Part shown: piece by piece, positions 16,233-25,643 of the stretch
How positions within the stretch are numbered: position 1 is the first letter of the stretch
How the letters are laid out: the number at the start of each line of letters is the position of its first letter
DNA from: Oscillospiraceae bacterium Zagget6
GTDB taxonomy: Bacteria; Bacillota; Clostridia; Oscillospirales; Oscillospiraceae
Assembly: GCA_001941075.1 (NCBI GenBank)
Contig: MSHH01000060.1
Coordinates: 1 to 38,406, forward strand
Direction of reading: 5' to 3'
Length of the DNA: 38,406 nucleotides
Translations under genes and position numbers: made by a program
The notes under the pieces: generated by a model
What the model was told of the DNA's origin: nothing
What the model saw: only the letters and a program-made list of their open reading frames with translations
Database searches by the model: none

Positions 16233-17312
16233 CTATTCTCGACGCAGGGCGTCGATGGGGTTCAGATTGGCGGCCTTTACCGCCGGGAGCAGTCCAAATA
16301 CCACGCCGATGACCACGGAGAACAGCACCGCCACCAGAATGGAGAGCAGGCTCACCGCCGTGGGCGTCCCGGTCAGGCTGCTGATGACCCGGGCCAGGCC
16401 CAGACCGGTGACGACACCCAGCAGGCCGCCGATGCTGGTCAGCACCGCCGCCTCAGTCAAAAACTGCCAGAGGATGCGGCCCCGCTTGGCTCCCAGGGCC
16501 TTTTTCAGCCCGATCTCCCGTGTCCGCTCGGTGACGGAGACCAACATAATGTTCATCACGCCGATGCCCCCTACCAGCAGGGAGATGCTGGCGATCCAGA
16601 TGAGCTGCTGGTTGGAGGTGGCGGACATCTGCTGGAGACTGCGCGCCGCTTCCTCCAGGTCGGTACTCTGGTAGGAATAGGTGGGGTCCACCATGTCAGA
16701 GAGATTGGCGTTGAGGATCTCCGCCGCCTTTTTCCCTGCGGTGGTCATGTCGTCGGTGCTGGAGGCCCGGACCGCCGCGTTTTGTGGCTCATCGTACTGA
16801 TAAATTTCCGGCCAAAGCGTACCGGGGATGAGTACCGTGCCGCTGGACGAGCTGACGTAGGTGTAGTAATCGGAATAACTGGTGATGACCGGCTCGCTGG
16901 TGCTGGCCAGCTCCACCAGGCCCACCAGGGTGAAGGGGTCGCCGCTGATCTCGATGACCTTGCCCACGGGGTTCTCTCCGTTGAACAGGGCGCTGGCCGC
17001 CGCCTGGTCCACCAGGGCGACTTTGTGGTATTCGTCGTAATCTCGCTGAGTGAAGGGGCGGCCCAGAGGCACCTGGTAGCCGTAGACCTCCAGATAGTGG
17101 TCGTCAATGCCCGTAATGGCGCCGTTGAAGCTGGTGTTCTGGTAATAGGTGTTGTAGGTGTACTCCCGCTGCCGGTAGAGGGTGGCGCTCTCCACCGTCT
17201 CCAGCCCCTCCAGCCGGTCCCGAACGCCCTCGGTGATGACCGGCACCCCTTCCGGGATGGCCTCGTACTCCGGCTCCAGCGCCCGGTCATCCACACAGAG
17301 CTGCACCTCCAC
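16233..17312 (-). pseudogene. MacB/FtsX-type ABC transporter permease lacking its N-terminus
   Basis: The remaining 359 codons cover an extracytoplasmic domain (residues 1 to about 230) and three C-terminal helices, including LIWIASISLLVGGIGVMNIML, ERTREIGLKKALGAKRGRIL and the end NPIDALRRE, all classic for MacB-type permeases. The N-terminal helix and about 60-80 residues that precede the extracytoplasmic domain are missing. A TAA stands directly before the first possible GTG codon, there is no proper ribosome site, and the DNA upstream does not look coding. The partner ATPase gene is also absent. I read it as the remnant of a deletion or rearrangement. Confidence 0.82.
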
Positions 17313-17982
17313 TTAACTGGCGCGCTCCGAAAGATATTCTTTTTTCTCCCCCCCCCTGACGGTAAAATATGGTTGACAAACCTACACAAATTTCCATGGT
17401 ATTTGTCGTGAGAAGTCTTGCTTTTTCCCGTGCAGATGATATAATAACAATTAGTTATTTTTTTCGTCACAGTTCTGTAAAGTTCCTCTTCCTTTGACGG
17501 TCCCCGCCTTTTCACTTCCCTTTTGCTCAACCAATGAGAGGATTCCCTGCCAAAACCAGCGAGACGGGTTTGGCAGGGACAGGCAGGGAGCACAGCGCAG
17601 GCAGGGAGGCACGGAGTGTCGGAAGTGCCGTTTGACAGCAGAGGAAGCGCCCCTTCGGGGCTTTCCTTCTGTCACAGCAGAAATGGACGAGACCTGCCGC
17701 AGGGCAGGGCGTGGGATAGGGAGCTTGCGGCGGCGACACCCAGCCATCCAAGGTTTCCTTTCATCAGAGCTTCCCTAAAATGACCAATATCAATGGACAT
17801 GATTTGTCTACCAGAGAGAGGACGGAACGCCCTCTTTCTCTCTTTGACTTTTCCGCCACACACCATGGGGACGGAACAGCGGATATGTTCTGTCTGCGGG
17901 AATGTTCTCCCCTGTGAACGTCCTTCCGTGAATGACGATTCCACTGTATGGCAACAATAACAAAAAAGGAGAAACGAAAAAG
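17313..17982. other. Non-coding stretch upstream of the envelope cluster, with a probable dispersed repeat
   Basis: Next to the truncated permease is a run of nine C (17348-17356). A plausible plus promoter (17418-17445) follows. From about 17530 to 17760 there is a GC-rich, structured segment containing the imperfect long hairpin 17633-17674 (TGACAG, GGAA, GCCCC / GGGGC, TTCC, CTGTCA). It has the character of a dispersed intergenic repeat of this bacterial group, and short open frames in it on both strands look spurious. The last 200 bases lead into the TagF-like gene without a clear promoter. Confidence 0.5.
17418..17445 (+). promoter_or_regulatory. Candidate promoter for the envelope cluster
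   Basis: TTGCTT (17418-17423), a 16-bp spacer and a perfect TATAAT (17440-17445). It is the best plus-strand promoter seen before 17983, although over 500 bases from the gene. A weak AATAAC/GTTATT hairpin with T-run directly follows and may attenuate it. Confidence 0.4.
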
Positions 17983-20742
17983 ATGGGGCAGTATGCTTTT
18001 TCCACTGTTCTCTATGTGGATCACGAAGACTTATTTGATAAAGCGCTGTCAAACCTTCGGGCAAACGGACTGACAGAGGAGCATGTGCAGCTGATTGTTA
18101 TAGATCCCTTTGTGTCGGACGCGGTGCGCCAAGTCTGCACAGAGGTCGAGGATGTGATTTACCTTCCTCTGGAAAATGCGGATATGATCGTCGCCTATCA
18201 GGAGGGCTTTCTACGCGCAAAAGGAACATTTGTGAATTTTACGCTTGCGTCTTCCAGCTATGCTGCCCATGCCTACCGGGATGTCGGGAAAGCGTTTGCG
18301 AAGTATCAGACCGATCTCGTGGCCCTGCGTGCGTTCTTTGTCGGTGCGAACGGGGAACAGAAAGCCTATGGCGGTTCCTGCAAAGCGCGCGAAAAAATGG
18401 AGCAAATCGACTTGACGGAAGAACCCCACCGGTTTCAGCTGCTTCTCCAGGCGTATTTTTTCCGGCGGAAGCTGTTGAAAAACCACGCCTTCCGCTCCGA
18501 ACTGCATGGCGACGCACTCTATCAATTCCTGCTGGAAGTGTTGCTGAAACAGCCGGTTTATGTCTATCTGCGCTGCGCGGAATACCATTTCACTGTGGCG
18601 CTGGAGGACAACGCCTCTTTGAATCCTCTCCAGTACTGCCGCTGGTGGTATCACAATTCCGTGACCGATTTCCTGACGCCGCTGCTGAAACAGGCGAAAG
18701 AGGAACGGGGCCGCATCCCGGAGTTTTTGCAGGCTGCCTGCTACTACCTGATTTACTCCAAGTTCAACTGCAATTACAATGACCGGACAAAGGGCATCTT
18801 AAAGACCAAAGAGGAATCCATGCGTTTTTTGCATGAGGTGTTCCAACTGACTACTTTTATCGACAACACCGTCCTGATGGACCGGGACATCACCAGTTTC
18901 ACCCAGGCCAACCGTGCCATTCGGATGCTCCTGCTCCAGGGCAAGGCCGAGGTACTGAACAAGGACCTGAAAATCGTCGATGTCAACCACAATTTTGTGG
19001 CGCTGATGGAACCAAAAGACGGCGTACAGGATGATGATTACGAAAACCACGCGGCCGTACTGACCCGCAACAACAGGGAGCTGCTCCGTATTCGTGTAAT
19101 GAATTACGAGAACGGAATGCTGCACATCGACGCCAACGTGGGCGTGGTGGATTTCCTGCGCGCTGACGAATACGAGGTTTTTGCCCGTTGCTCCCTGTCG
19201 AATGGCGAGACCATGACCTATCCGGCGGAGCGGGTGGAGGTCTATCCGCTGGTCAAGTGCTTCGGCATCACCTTCCAGCGCAAGCACTCCGTTCAGTTTC
19301 ACATCCCGGTCAGCAATGACCCCAAGCAGCGGATCAACTTTTATTACCGGTTCTGCGGGCGGGTCTACCAGTTTAAAATCACCTTCAATATCTACAACTC
19401 CCGCATGACGCCCCTCAGCGAATACTCCTATTGGGTGTTCCGGGATGGCTGGATGGCTACCTGGTATAAAAAGGAAACTTTGATCCTGCGCAAATACAGC
19501 GGGCTGTTTCACTTCAAGCGGGAACTGCTTTTCGCCTGGGACCTTTACAAAAAATCGGAGGATAAATCCGTTGCCCGACGTGGGCTATGGCTGCGTCTGC
19601 TCTATTGGCTTACGCGGTCCCACTACGGCAAAAAACACATCTGGGTGACCTTCGACAAGCAGTATAAGGCCGGGGACAACGGCGAGTATATGTACCATTA
19701 CTGCCGGGAGAACCACAGCGACGAGGTGGAGATTTATTATACCCTCCGGAAAGAGGCTCCGGATTATCGCAGGCTGGTTCAAGAGGACAAAAAGCACATT
19801 TTGGTCTATGGTACGCTCCGGTGCCAGTTGATCAGTTTGATGGCGGAAGTCCTGCTGGCCACCCACGCCAACATCGCGGCGCAGTATAACCCGGAGCCGG
19901 ACTATAACACCTTTACGAAGGATCTGCAACGGGGCAGCGTCGTCTGCATCCAGCACGGTTTGACGATTCAGAAGATCGCCCAATACCAGAACAGGGTGTT
20001 TGATAACACCAGGCTCTATTGCTGCGCCTCTCCCTACGAAATCAAAAACCTGAGCCATCCCTTTTACGGATATGAACCGGAGACGCTGAAGCTGGTGGGG
20101 CTGGCCCGCTACGACGGACTGAAGAGCAGAGATCAGAAAATCATCCTGATCACCCCCTCCTGGCGGCGTAATGTGGTCAACTCCAGCGTGGCAAACATCC
20201 GCAAAACGCATAACGACAACTTCAAGGGAAGCTCCTATTTCCGCATTTATAACACCCTGATCAACGACCAGACCCTCATTGACTGCGCCAAGTCCTGCGG
20301 CTATCGCATCGTCTACCTGCTCCACCCGGCCATGAGTGCGCAAATCGACGACTTTGACCGCAATGACTATGTAGAGCTGATACCGGCTACAGGGGATGTC
20401 AGCTATGAAAAAATCCTTTGCGAGTCCAGTCTGATGGTCACGGACTACTCCGGCGTCCAATTCGACTTTGCTTATATGCGCAAGCCTCTGGTCTACTACC
20501 ACCCGGCAGAGCTTCCTCCCCACTACGATGAGGGCGGGCTTGTCTACAGCACGATGGGCTTTGGCCCCATTTGCACCAACCATCAGGAGATTGTAACGAC
20601 GCTGTGCGAGGCTATGCAAAGAGGCTGCCAGATGGAGCCTGAGTATATCCGGCGGGCGGACGACTTCTTCGCCTACGACGACCACAACAACTGTCAGCGC
20701 ATTTACAACGAGGTACGCCGCTGGCAGGAACAAAACCACTAA
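17983..20742 (+). CDS. CDP-glycerol glycerophosphotransferase family protein (TagF-like) with long N-terminal region
   Basis: A 919-residue protein. The C-terminal part (about residue 553 to 915) is a Glyphos_transf domain, as in the teichoic acid polymerases TagB/TagF. It includes CIQHGLT (His658), an ITPSWRRN segment and MVTDYSGVQFDFAYMRKPLVYY (Asp821 onward). It would add glycerol- or ribitol-phosphate units to an envelope polymer at the inner membrane face. The first 200 residues resemble a glycosyltransferase family 2 fold, but the expected DxD-type metal site is replaced by NFTLASSSY, so that domain may be inactive. The middle (about 350-520) is a beta-rich region I cannot name. I choose the ATG at 17983, with AAGGAG about 11 bases upstream. 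It is the first gene of a five-gene plus-strand cluster. Confidence 0.86.
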   Translation: MGQYAFSTVLYVDHEDLFDKALSNLRANGLTEEHVQLIVIDPFVSDAVRQVCTEVEDVIYLPLENADMIVAYQEGFLRAKGTFVNFTLASSSYAAHAYRDVGKAFAKYQTDLVALRAFFVGANGEQKAYGGSCKAREKMEQIDLTEEPHRFQLLLQAYFFRRKLLKNHAFRSELHGDALYQFLLEVLLKQPVYVYLRCAEYHFTVALEDNASLNPLQYCRWWYHNSVTDFLTPLLKQAKEERGRIPEFLQAACYYLIYSKFNCNYNDRTKGILKTKEESMRFLHEVFQLTTFIDNTVLMDRDITSFTQANRAIRMLLLQGKAEVLNKDLKIVDVNHNFVALMEPKDGVQDDDYENHAAVLTRNNRELLRIRVMNYENGMLHIDANVGVVDFLRADEYEVFARCSLSNGETMTYPAERVEVYPLVKCFGITFQRKHSVQFHIPVSNDPKQRINFYYRFCGRVYQFKITFNIYNSRMTPLSEYSYWVFRDGWMATWYKKETLILRKYSGLFHFKRELLFAWDLYKKSEDKSVARRGLWLRLLYWLTRSHYGKKHIWVTFDKQYKAGDNGEYMYHYCRENHSDEVEIYYTLRKEAPDYRRLVQEDKKHILVYGTLRCQLISLMAEVLLATHANIAAQYNPEPDYNTFTKDLQRGSVVCIQHGLTIQKIAQYQNRVFDNTRLYCCASPYEIKNLSHPFYGYEPETLKLVGLARYDGLKSRDQKIILITPSWRRNVVNSSVANIRKTHNDNFKGSSYFRIYNTLINDQTLIDCAKSCGYRIVYLLHPAMSAQIDDFDRNDYVELIPATGDVSYEKILCESSLMVTDYSGVQFDFAYMRKPLVYYHPAELPPHYDEGGLVYSTMGFGPICTNHQEIVTTLCEAMQRGCQMEPEYIRRADDFFAYDDHNNCQRIYNEVRRWQEQNH

Positions 20743-20766
20743 CCGCCTGGGAGAACACGAGACAGC

Positions 20767-21552
20767 ATGAATATTGCAATGATTTTTGCCGGGGGACACG
20801 GCGTCCGCATGGGCGCTGGCGTACCCAAACAGTTTCTGGAGATCAACGGAAAGCCGGTGGTGATCCACACCCTGGAGCTGTTCCAGTACCACGCTTTGAT
20901 CGACAAGATTTATGTCTCTGTTTTGGATGAGTATATCGACTATATGCAGGCGCTGGTGGAGGAATTTCACATCACCAAGGTGGCCGGCATTGTCCCCGGC
21001 GGCGAGACTGCCCAGGACTCCATCTATCATACGCTGAAAAAGGCGGAGAGCGAGAACCCGCCCGACTCTATCGTCCTGCTCCACGACGGCGTGCGGCCCT
21101 ATGTCTATTCCGACGTGATCACCGATAATATCCACGCGGTAGAGAAATATGGCAGTGCCATCACTGGCACCCCGGGTTATGAGACTGTGGTCATCAGCAA
21201 AGACGGCAGCACGGTCCAGCAGGTCCCCCTGCGGAAGCAGACCTTCACCGCCCAGGCCCCCCAGTCTTTCTACCTGAAAGACATTCTGGCCGCCCATGAC
21301 CAGATCCGCGTTACGCCCGGCCGGTATCAGGACATGGTGGATGCCTGCACCATCATGACCACTTTGGGCAAACCGGTGCATTTGGTTTACGGCAACCGGG
21401 GCAACATCAAGGTGACGACCCCGGAGGACGTTTATATTTTCCGGGGCCTGCTGCAATACAAAGAGAACGAGCAGGCGTTCGGCTTCGGACTGACCAACCG
21501 CATCCAGGCGAAGATGGATCACTACAGGCGGAAGAAGGATCATACTTCCTAA
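20767..21552 (+). CDS. TarI/IspD-type cytidylyltransferase
   Basis: A 261-residue nucleotidyltransferase. The N-terminal CTP-binding motif reads FAGGHGVRMGAGVPKQFL, followed by LLHDGVRPYV and the C-terminal NIKVTTPEDVY. These fit both IspD (methylerythritol phosphate cytidylyltransferase) and TarI (ribitol-5-phosphate cytidylyltransferase). The context, directly behind a TagF-like polymerase, favours TarI-like activation of a polyol phosphate with CTP for an envelope polymer. No TarJ-type alcohol dehydrogenase is adjacent, so the substrate is uncertain. It starts 25 bases after the previous stop, with only a weak ribosome site. Confidence 0.88.
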   Translation: MNIAMIFAGGHGVRMGAGVPKQFLEINGKPVVIHTLELFQYHALIDKIYVSVLDEYIDYMQALVEEFHITKVAGIVPGGETAQDSIYHTLKKAESENPPDSIVLLHDGVRPYVYSDVITDNIHAVEKYGSAITGTPGYETVVISKDGSTVQQVPLRKQTFTAQAPQSFYLKDILAAHDQIRVTPGRYQDMVDACTIMTTLGKPVHLVYGNRGNIKVTTPEDVYIFRGLLQYKENEQAFGFGLTNRIQAKMDHYRRKKDHTS

Positions 21553-21584
21553 TTCGGAATCCTGAGAGAGAAAGAGAGCGTGCA

Positions 21585-22655
21585 GTGGAGCGTAAAGCTG
21601 TACAAATAAACACACAGGGCCAAACCAGAATCGAAAAATGGGATTTGCTGCGGGCGCTGCTGATTTTTCTGGTGGTGCTGGGACACACGGTGAACTATTA
21701 TACGGCTGACTCCGTTTGGATGAGGGGGTTGTTTTTGTTCATCAATTCCTTCCATATGCCCTGCTTTCTGTTTTTGGACGGACTGTTCAGCAAACATAAT
21801 GTAGACGGGAAACGATATTCGCGCATTTTTTCCTATCTTGTTGCTTATTTCTTTGCCAAAATGCTGCTTTGTTTCGCAAAAGGAATCCTTGTCCACGAGT
21901 TCAGTTTTTCGCTGCTGGAGGCTGCCAATCTGCCGTGGTACGTTTTGGCATTGTTCTGGTTCAACCTGGCCACGATCTTCCTGAGCCGTCTGTCTCATCG
22001 GTGGGTGCTGATTGCCTCTGTGGTGCTGGCCTGCTTTGTGGGGTATGACAGCAGTGTGGGCGATACACTGGCACTGATGCGGACCATTGTTTTCTATCCG
22101 TTTTTCTTTGCAGGCTATTGTCTGGACCCGGGGAAGGTGTCAAAAACGCTTTCCAGCAGGTGGATTAGAGTGTGCGGCCTGCTGGTTTTAGTGGCGCTGG
22201 GACTGGTTTGTATGACCCAAACGGACAAAGTGTATTTCCTTCGGACACTGATGACAGGACGACACAGTTTTAGTTCGCTGGCGAAATACGGATATGAGAA
22301 CCTGGTCTTTTATGGCGGTCTGCTCCGCCTGGGTTATTACGGGGTGGTTGCTCTGCTGTGTGCGGCGTTGGTTGCAGTCATACCCAATCATATTCCCGGA
22401 GGGAACGTATTCGGCGCTGTTGGCAGACGGAGCCTGGAAGTCTATCTGCTCCACCGGCCACTCCTTCATATCCTGTATCAAGGCTTCCACTTCCGCACAG
22501 TAACGGCGGCGGCAGGCGTCAGCGATCTCATTATTTTTCCTATTGCTGTGCTTGTGACCGTTTTCTGCGCCCTTCCCTGCTGGGAAAAGCCCATTCGGGC
22601 CGTCATTTACCCCGGGCCACACCAGTCTAAGGGCGACGCAGAGCAGAAACAATAA
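21585..22655 (+). CDS. Acyltransferase-3 family membrane protein
   Basis: A 356-residue integral membrane protein with about ten helices. The family signature is at the N-terminus (RIEKWDLLRALLIFLVVLGH, with the conserved Arg and His), followed by SFHMPCFLFLDGLF, the usual F-H-M-P-x-F motif. Such proteins O-acylate extracellular or envelope glycans. The start is GTG at 21585, since no ATG lies nearby and family members begin close to this point. It is co-directional with and close to the cytidylyltransferase, so it probably decorates the same polymer. The last 15 residues are hydrophilic. Confidence 0.88.
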   Translation: MERKAVQINTQGQTRIEKWDLLRALLIFLVVLGHTVNYYTADSVWMRGLFLFINSFHMPCFLFLDGLFSKHNVDGKRYSRIFSYLVAYFFAKMLLCFAKGILVHEFSFSLLEAANLPWYVLALFWFNLATIFLSRLSHRWVLIASVVLACFVGYDSSVGDTLALMRTIVFYPFFFAGYCLDPGKVSKTLSSRWIRVCGLLVLVALGLVCMTQTDKVYFLRTLMTGRHSFSSLAKYGYENLVFYGGLLRLGYYGVVALLCAALVAVIPNHIPGGNVFGAVGRRSLEVYLLHRPLLHILYQGFHFRTVTAAAGVSDLIIFPIAVLVTVFCALPCWEKPIRAVIYPGPHQSKGDAEQKQ

Positions 22656-22680
22656 GAAATCATCAGGAGGTTAAACGAAT

Positions 22681-23739
22681 ATGTGGCTTGAAACTCCTGT
22701 TTTTCAGGAAGATTTGGAACGTTTTGCCGCTCAGGAGCAGATTCCATGGCAGGAACTGCGAGGCAAGACACTGTTTTTGACCGGCGGCACCGGACTGATC
22801 GGCTCCACCCTGACCAGCGGGCTGCTGTACGCGAACAGGCAGCGGCAGCTGGGGATGACCCTGGTGCTGCTGGTGCGGGATGTGGAACGGGCAGCGCGGC
22901 AGTTTTCTGACCAACGCGCCTACAGCGGCGACGCGCTTGTGTTGGCGGAGGGAACGCTGGAGCGGCTCCCCGCCCTTCCCAAACCCATCGACTATGTGGT
23001 ACACGGAGCCAGCCCCACGGCCAGCGCCTATTTTGTGCAGCATCCGGTGGAGACCATTTCCACTGCCGTAGGCGGCACCGCCAATCTGCTGGCGCTGGCA
23101 AAGGAAAAAAATGCGGCGGGTTTTGTTTATCTCTCCAGCATGGAAATGTATGGGACCATCCACACCGAAGCACCCCTGACGGAAAAAGACGTGGGGTATC
23201 TGGACCCTCTGGTGATTCGGAACTGTTACCCGGAGAGCAAGCGGCTCTGCGAGGCTTTGTGCGCAGCCTACGCCAGTGAATATGGTGTGAACGCCATGAG
23301 CGTCCGACTGGCCCAGACCTTTGGCCCCGGCGTGGCGGCAAATGATAAGCGGGTGTTCGCGGAGTTCGCCCGCTGCGCCATGAACCGACAGGACATCGTT
23401 CTGCAAACCGAGGGCAGGAGCAAACACTGCTACGTCTACGCCATGGACGCCGCCGCCGCCATCCTGACCGTCCTGCTGAAAGGGCAGGCCGGTTGTTCCT
23501 ACAATGCGGCAAACCCTGCCACCTATTCCTCCATCCGGGAGATGGCAGAGATGGTGGCCCAGGAGCTGGCGGGAGGCAAGATCGGCGTGAAAATCGCCGC
23601 CACCGAGGAGAGCCGGAAGAAGTATCCCGCCGACCATTTTCTGAACCTGGACCCCACCGCCCTCCGTGAACTGGGCTGGGCGCCGACGGTGGACCTGATG
23701 GAAATGTATCGGCGGATGATCGCAGCTATGGGTCTGTGA
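22681..23739 (+). CDS. NAD-dependent epimerase/dehydratase (extended SDR)
   Basis: A 352-residue sugar-nucleotide-modifying enzyme. The Rossmann nucleotide motif is FLTGGTGLIGS (glycines 35, 36, 38 and 41), the active-site serine region is YLSSMEMYG, and the catalytic pair is Tyr183 and Lys187 in YPESK. HYGASPTAS-like GASPTASAYF marks the substrate side. It would epimerise, dehydrate or decarboxylate an NDP-sugar in the cytoplasm. The exact substrate cannot be read from sequence. AGGAGG lies 9 bases before the ATG. It belongs to the envelope cluster, 25 bases after the acyltransferase. Confidence 0.9.
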   Translation: MWLETPVFQEDLERFAAQEQIPWQELRGKTLFLTGGTGLIGSTLTSGLLYANRQRQLGMTLVLLVRDVERAARQFSDQRAYSGDALVLAEGTLERLPALPKPIDYVVHGASPTASAYFVQHPVETISTAVGGTANLLALAKEKNAAGFVYLSSMEMYGTIHTEAPLTEKDVGYLDPLVIRNCYPESKRLCEALCAAYASEYGVNAMSVRLAQTFGPGVAANDKRVFAEFARCAMNRQDIVLQTEGRSKHCYVYAMDAAAAILTVLLKGQAGCSYNAANPATYSSIREMAEMVAQELAGGKIGVKIAATEESRKKYPADHFLNLDPTALRELGWAPTVDLMEMYRRMIAAMGL

Positions 23740-23760
23740 CCAGAGGAGGCACTGTTTTTC

Positions 23761-25548
23761 ATGCAGAATAAGAAACCAAAGAGAATTTTATTGCTCACGC
23801 ATAAGGATTCCGACAACTTAGGCGATCAGCTGATTGAAGTTTGTGATATGTCCCTTTTGCATACCATAATGAAAAATTTGGGGTTTCAAGAAGGGGAATA
23901 TGAGATCATCGACGAAAAGGCCGCTATTGTCACGCCGCAATATGTGAACTCAAGAGACCCGAAATTGTTAAAAAGGGCAAGAAAACTGATTAAGAATGCC
24001 GATTTGGTCATTGTGGGTGGAGCACCCCAATTTAACTATCTTTATCAGTATTTTTCCGAGCGAAGCGTAGTTTTGATTAAGCTGGCAAAAAAATACAATA
24101 AGCCCATTCTCTTTTCCAGCATCGGAATTGAAGACTACGATCCGGAGCATCCAAAATGCAAACGTGTAAAAGAGGCGTTAAAGAGTGACTGTGTCAAAAT
24201 GGTCACAACCAGGGATAATTTAACGGATTTAAAGAGATTAAGAACGAGAAAAGAGATGGTGATCGGCCAGGTGGCGGACCCTGCCGTGTGGTCAGCGTAT
24301 GTATTTCGCAATTTTGTCCAAAACAAGCAGGTACAGCCGCCTGCGGAGCAGAAAACCGTCGGGATGCGTGCGGGGACGTTTTTCGGGCGTATGCTGAAAA
24401 AGAACCCCGAGGAAATACAGCCGCCAAAGAGGGAAGAATCCCCCCAAAAAATAGGCATCTTTTTGATTCGCGGCGGTGCGTTTACAGCCAACCACATTGA
24501 TTTCACGGAAGAGGACGCTACAAATATGTGGCTGGATCTGACAGCGGAAATTCAGGCCAGAGGATATGATTATGAATTTATAACCAGCGGCCACTTTGCC
24601 GATGAGGTATTTATGGACCATTTGGTTCGGGATTGTGGAGTGAAGCTGGCAAAATGTGTATTTAATATGTACAAACCGGAACAGCTGATTGAAAAGATCT
24701 CCTCTTATGCAGGCGTTATTTCGTGCAGACTTCATCCGGGTATCGTCTCTTACTCGCTGGAAGTACCGGCGGTAGGAATTGTTTGGAATCCCAAGGTGCC
24801 GGGCTTCTACAACGCGATTGATTATCCGGAGCGGCTTATTTATAAGGACGATATTTCGGCCCCCTATATTATGGACAAACTGGAATCGGCCATGAAAGAG
24901 GGCGTTCATCATAATGAAGCGTTCATGACCAGTGTGTATTCCTATTTGTTTAACGCGGTTAAGAAGGAATTGTGTCCGGAAAATGAAGCAACCGTTTATG
25001 ACTATGACAGAATCATTGCAGAAATGCCATTGTACCCGGGAACAACCGAAAGTGAAGCGCAAGACAAATTGAGGAGGCAAACCAGGCGTTGCTATAAGAA
25101 TTACAACGCAAAGGAGCGTGAGCTGAAGAGTTTAAAGGAGGCGCATGATTTAGAGAAGCACCCCGTTTTCATCCGATATTTCAGCAAGGGAGGAAAAAAT
25201 CTCCAGTGTATGTATAAGGAAGAAGGCGGAAAAGAGGAACTCTTCAAAAATGGCGGTCACGAATATACAGCGCCCACCATGCTTTTCCATAACAATGGAA
25301 AGGATAGGGTGGATAAGATTCAATATATCTATGACGGTTATCAATTTATTGGCTGGAATATTCGCGTCAGATCAGATGATACATGGTTTTGGTATATGAA
25401 AAATACCATGTTATGCAGCAGGATAAAAAATCCGCCGCCAGACTTCGACCAGTTAAAATATGTGGTGGGAGATGAAGAGGTACTCCCTGTGCTTCCGCTA
25501 AAGCGCATCGACTCTGTTGTGCTAGAGGCATGTTGGGAAAAGGAGTGA
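23761..25548 (+). CDS. Polysaccharide pyruvyltransferase family protein with C-terminal extension
   Basis: A 595-residue protein. Residues about 5-400 form a PS_pyruv_trans domain, with SDNLGDQLIEVCD near the start, LVIVGGAPQFNYL, and SCRLHPGIVSYSLEVPAVGI near residue 325. It would attach ketal pyruvate to an envelope sugar. The last 150 residues are an extra region I cannot name. They contain a Trp-rich patch (QFIGWNIRVRSDDTWFWYM) and are preceded by a charged helix. The gene is clearly AT-richer than the four upstream genes, with many A/T-ending codons and runs of Lys AAA and Asn AAT. This suggests separate acquisition. GAGGAGG lies 11 bases before the ATG, so it was fitted into the operon. 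Confidence 0.85.
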   Translation: MQNKKPKRILLLTHKDSDNLGDQLIEVCDMSLLHTIMKNLGFQEGEYEIIDEKAAIVTPQYVNSRDPKLLKRARKLIKNADLVIVGGAPQFNYLYQYFSERSVVLIKLAKKYNKPILFSSIGIEDYDPEHPKCKRVKEALKSDCVKMVTTRDNLTDLKRLRTRKEMVIGQVADPAVWSAYVFRNFVQNKQVQPPAEQKTVGMRAGTFFGRMLKKNPEEIQPPKREESPQKIGIFLIRGGAFTANHIDFTEEDATNMWLDLTAEIQARGYDYEFITSGHFADEVFMDHLVRDCGVKLAKCVFNMYKPEQLIEKISSYAGVISCRLHPGIVSYSLEVPAVGIVWNPKVPGFYNAIDYPERLIYKDDISAPYIMDKLESAMKEGVHHNEAFMTSVYSYLFNAVKKELCPENEATVYDYDRIIAEMPLYPGTTESEAQDKLRRQTRRCYKNYNAKERELKSLKEAHDLEKHPVFIRYFSKGGKNLQCMYKEEGGKEELFKNGGHEYTAPTMLFHNNGKDRVDKIQYIYDGYQFIGWNIRVRSDDTWFWYMKNTMLCSRIKNPPPDFDQLKYVVGDEEVLPVLPLKRIDSVVLEACWEKE

Positions 25549-25609
25549 GAAGAAACCCGGTTCCCTCTGGAAGTGGGCGCTGCGCAAGGTAAAGCGTCTG
25601 CTGTCTTGA
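25547..25609 (+). pseudogene. Possible C-terminal remnant of a lost cluster gene
   Basis: Directly at the pyruvyltransferase stop, another frame reads EKKPGSLWKWALRKVKRLLS and then TGA. This basic, Trp-containing tail looks like the end of an envelope glycosyltransferase-type protein. Its GC-rich codons match the older cluster genes rather than the pyruvyltransferase. It may mark the gene replaced when the pyruvyltransferase arrived. It is very short, so this is only a suggestion. Confidence 0.3.
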
Positions 25610-25643
25610 GAAAACTCTGTCAGGTCAGCCGAGTCCCGCAACC

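Noticed and set aside
17451-18064. Several short minus-strand open frames before the TagF-like gene
   Set aside because: They overlap one another in different frames inside a probable repeat and lack ribosome sites; one overlaps the TagF start.
19585-21615. 676-codon minus-strand open frame in the envelope cluster
   Set aside because: Antisense to the Glyphos_transf domain and the cytidylyltransferase, both of which carry clear motifs.
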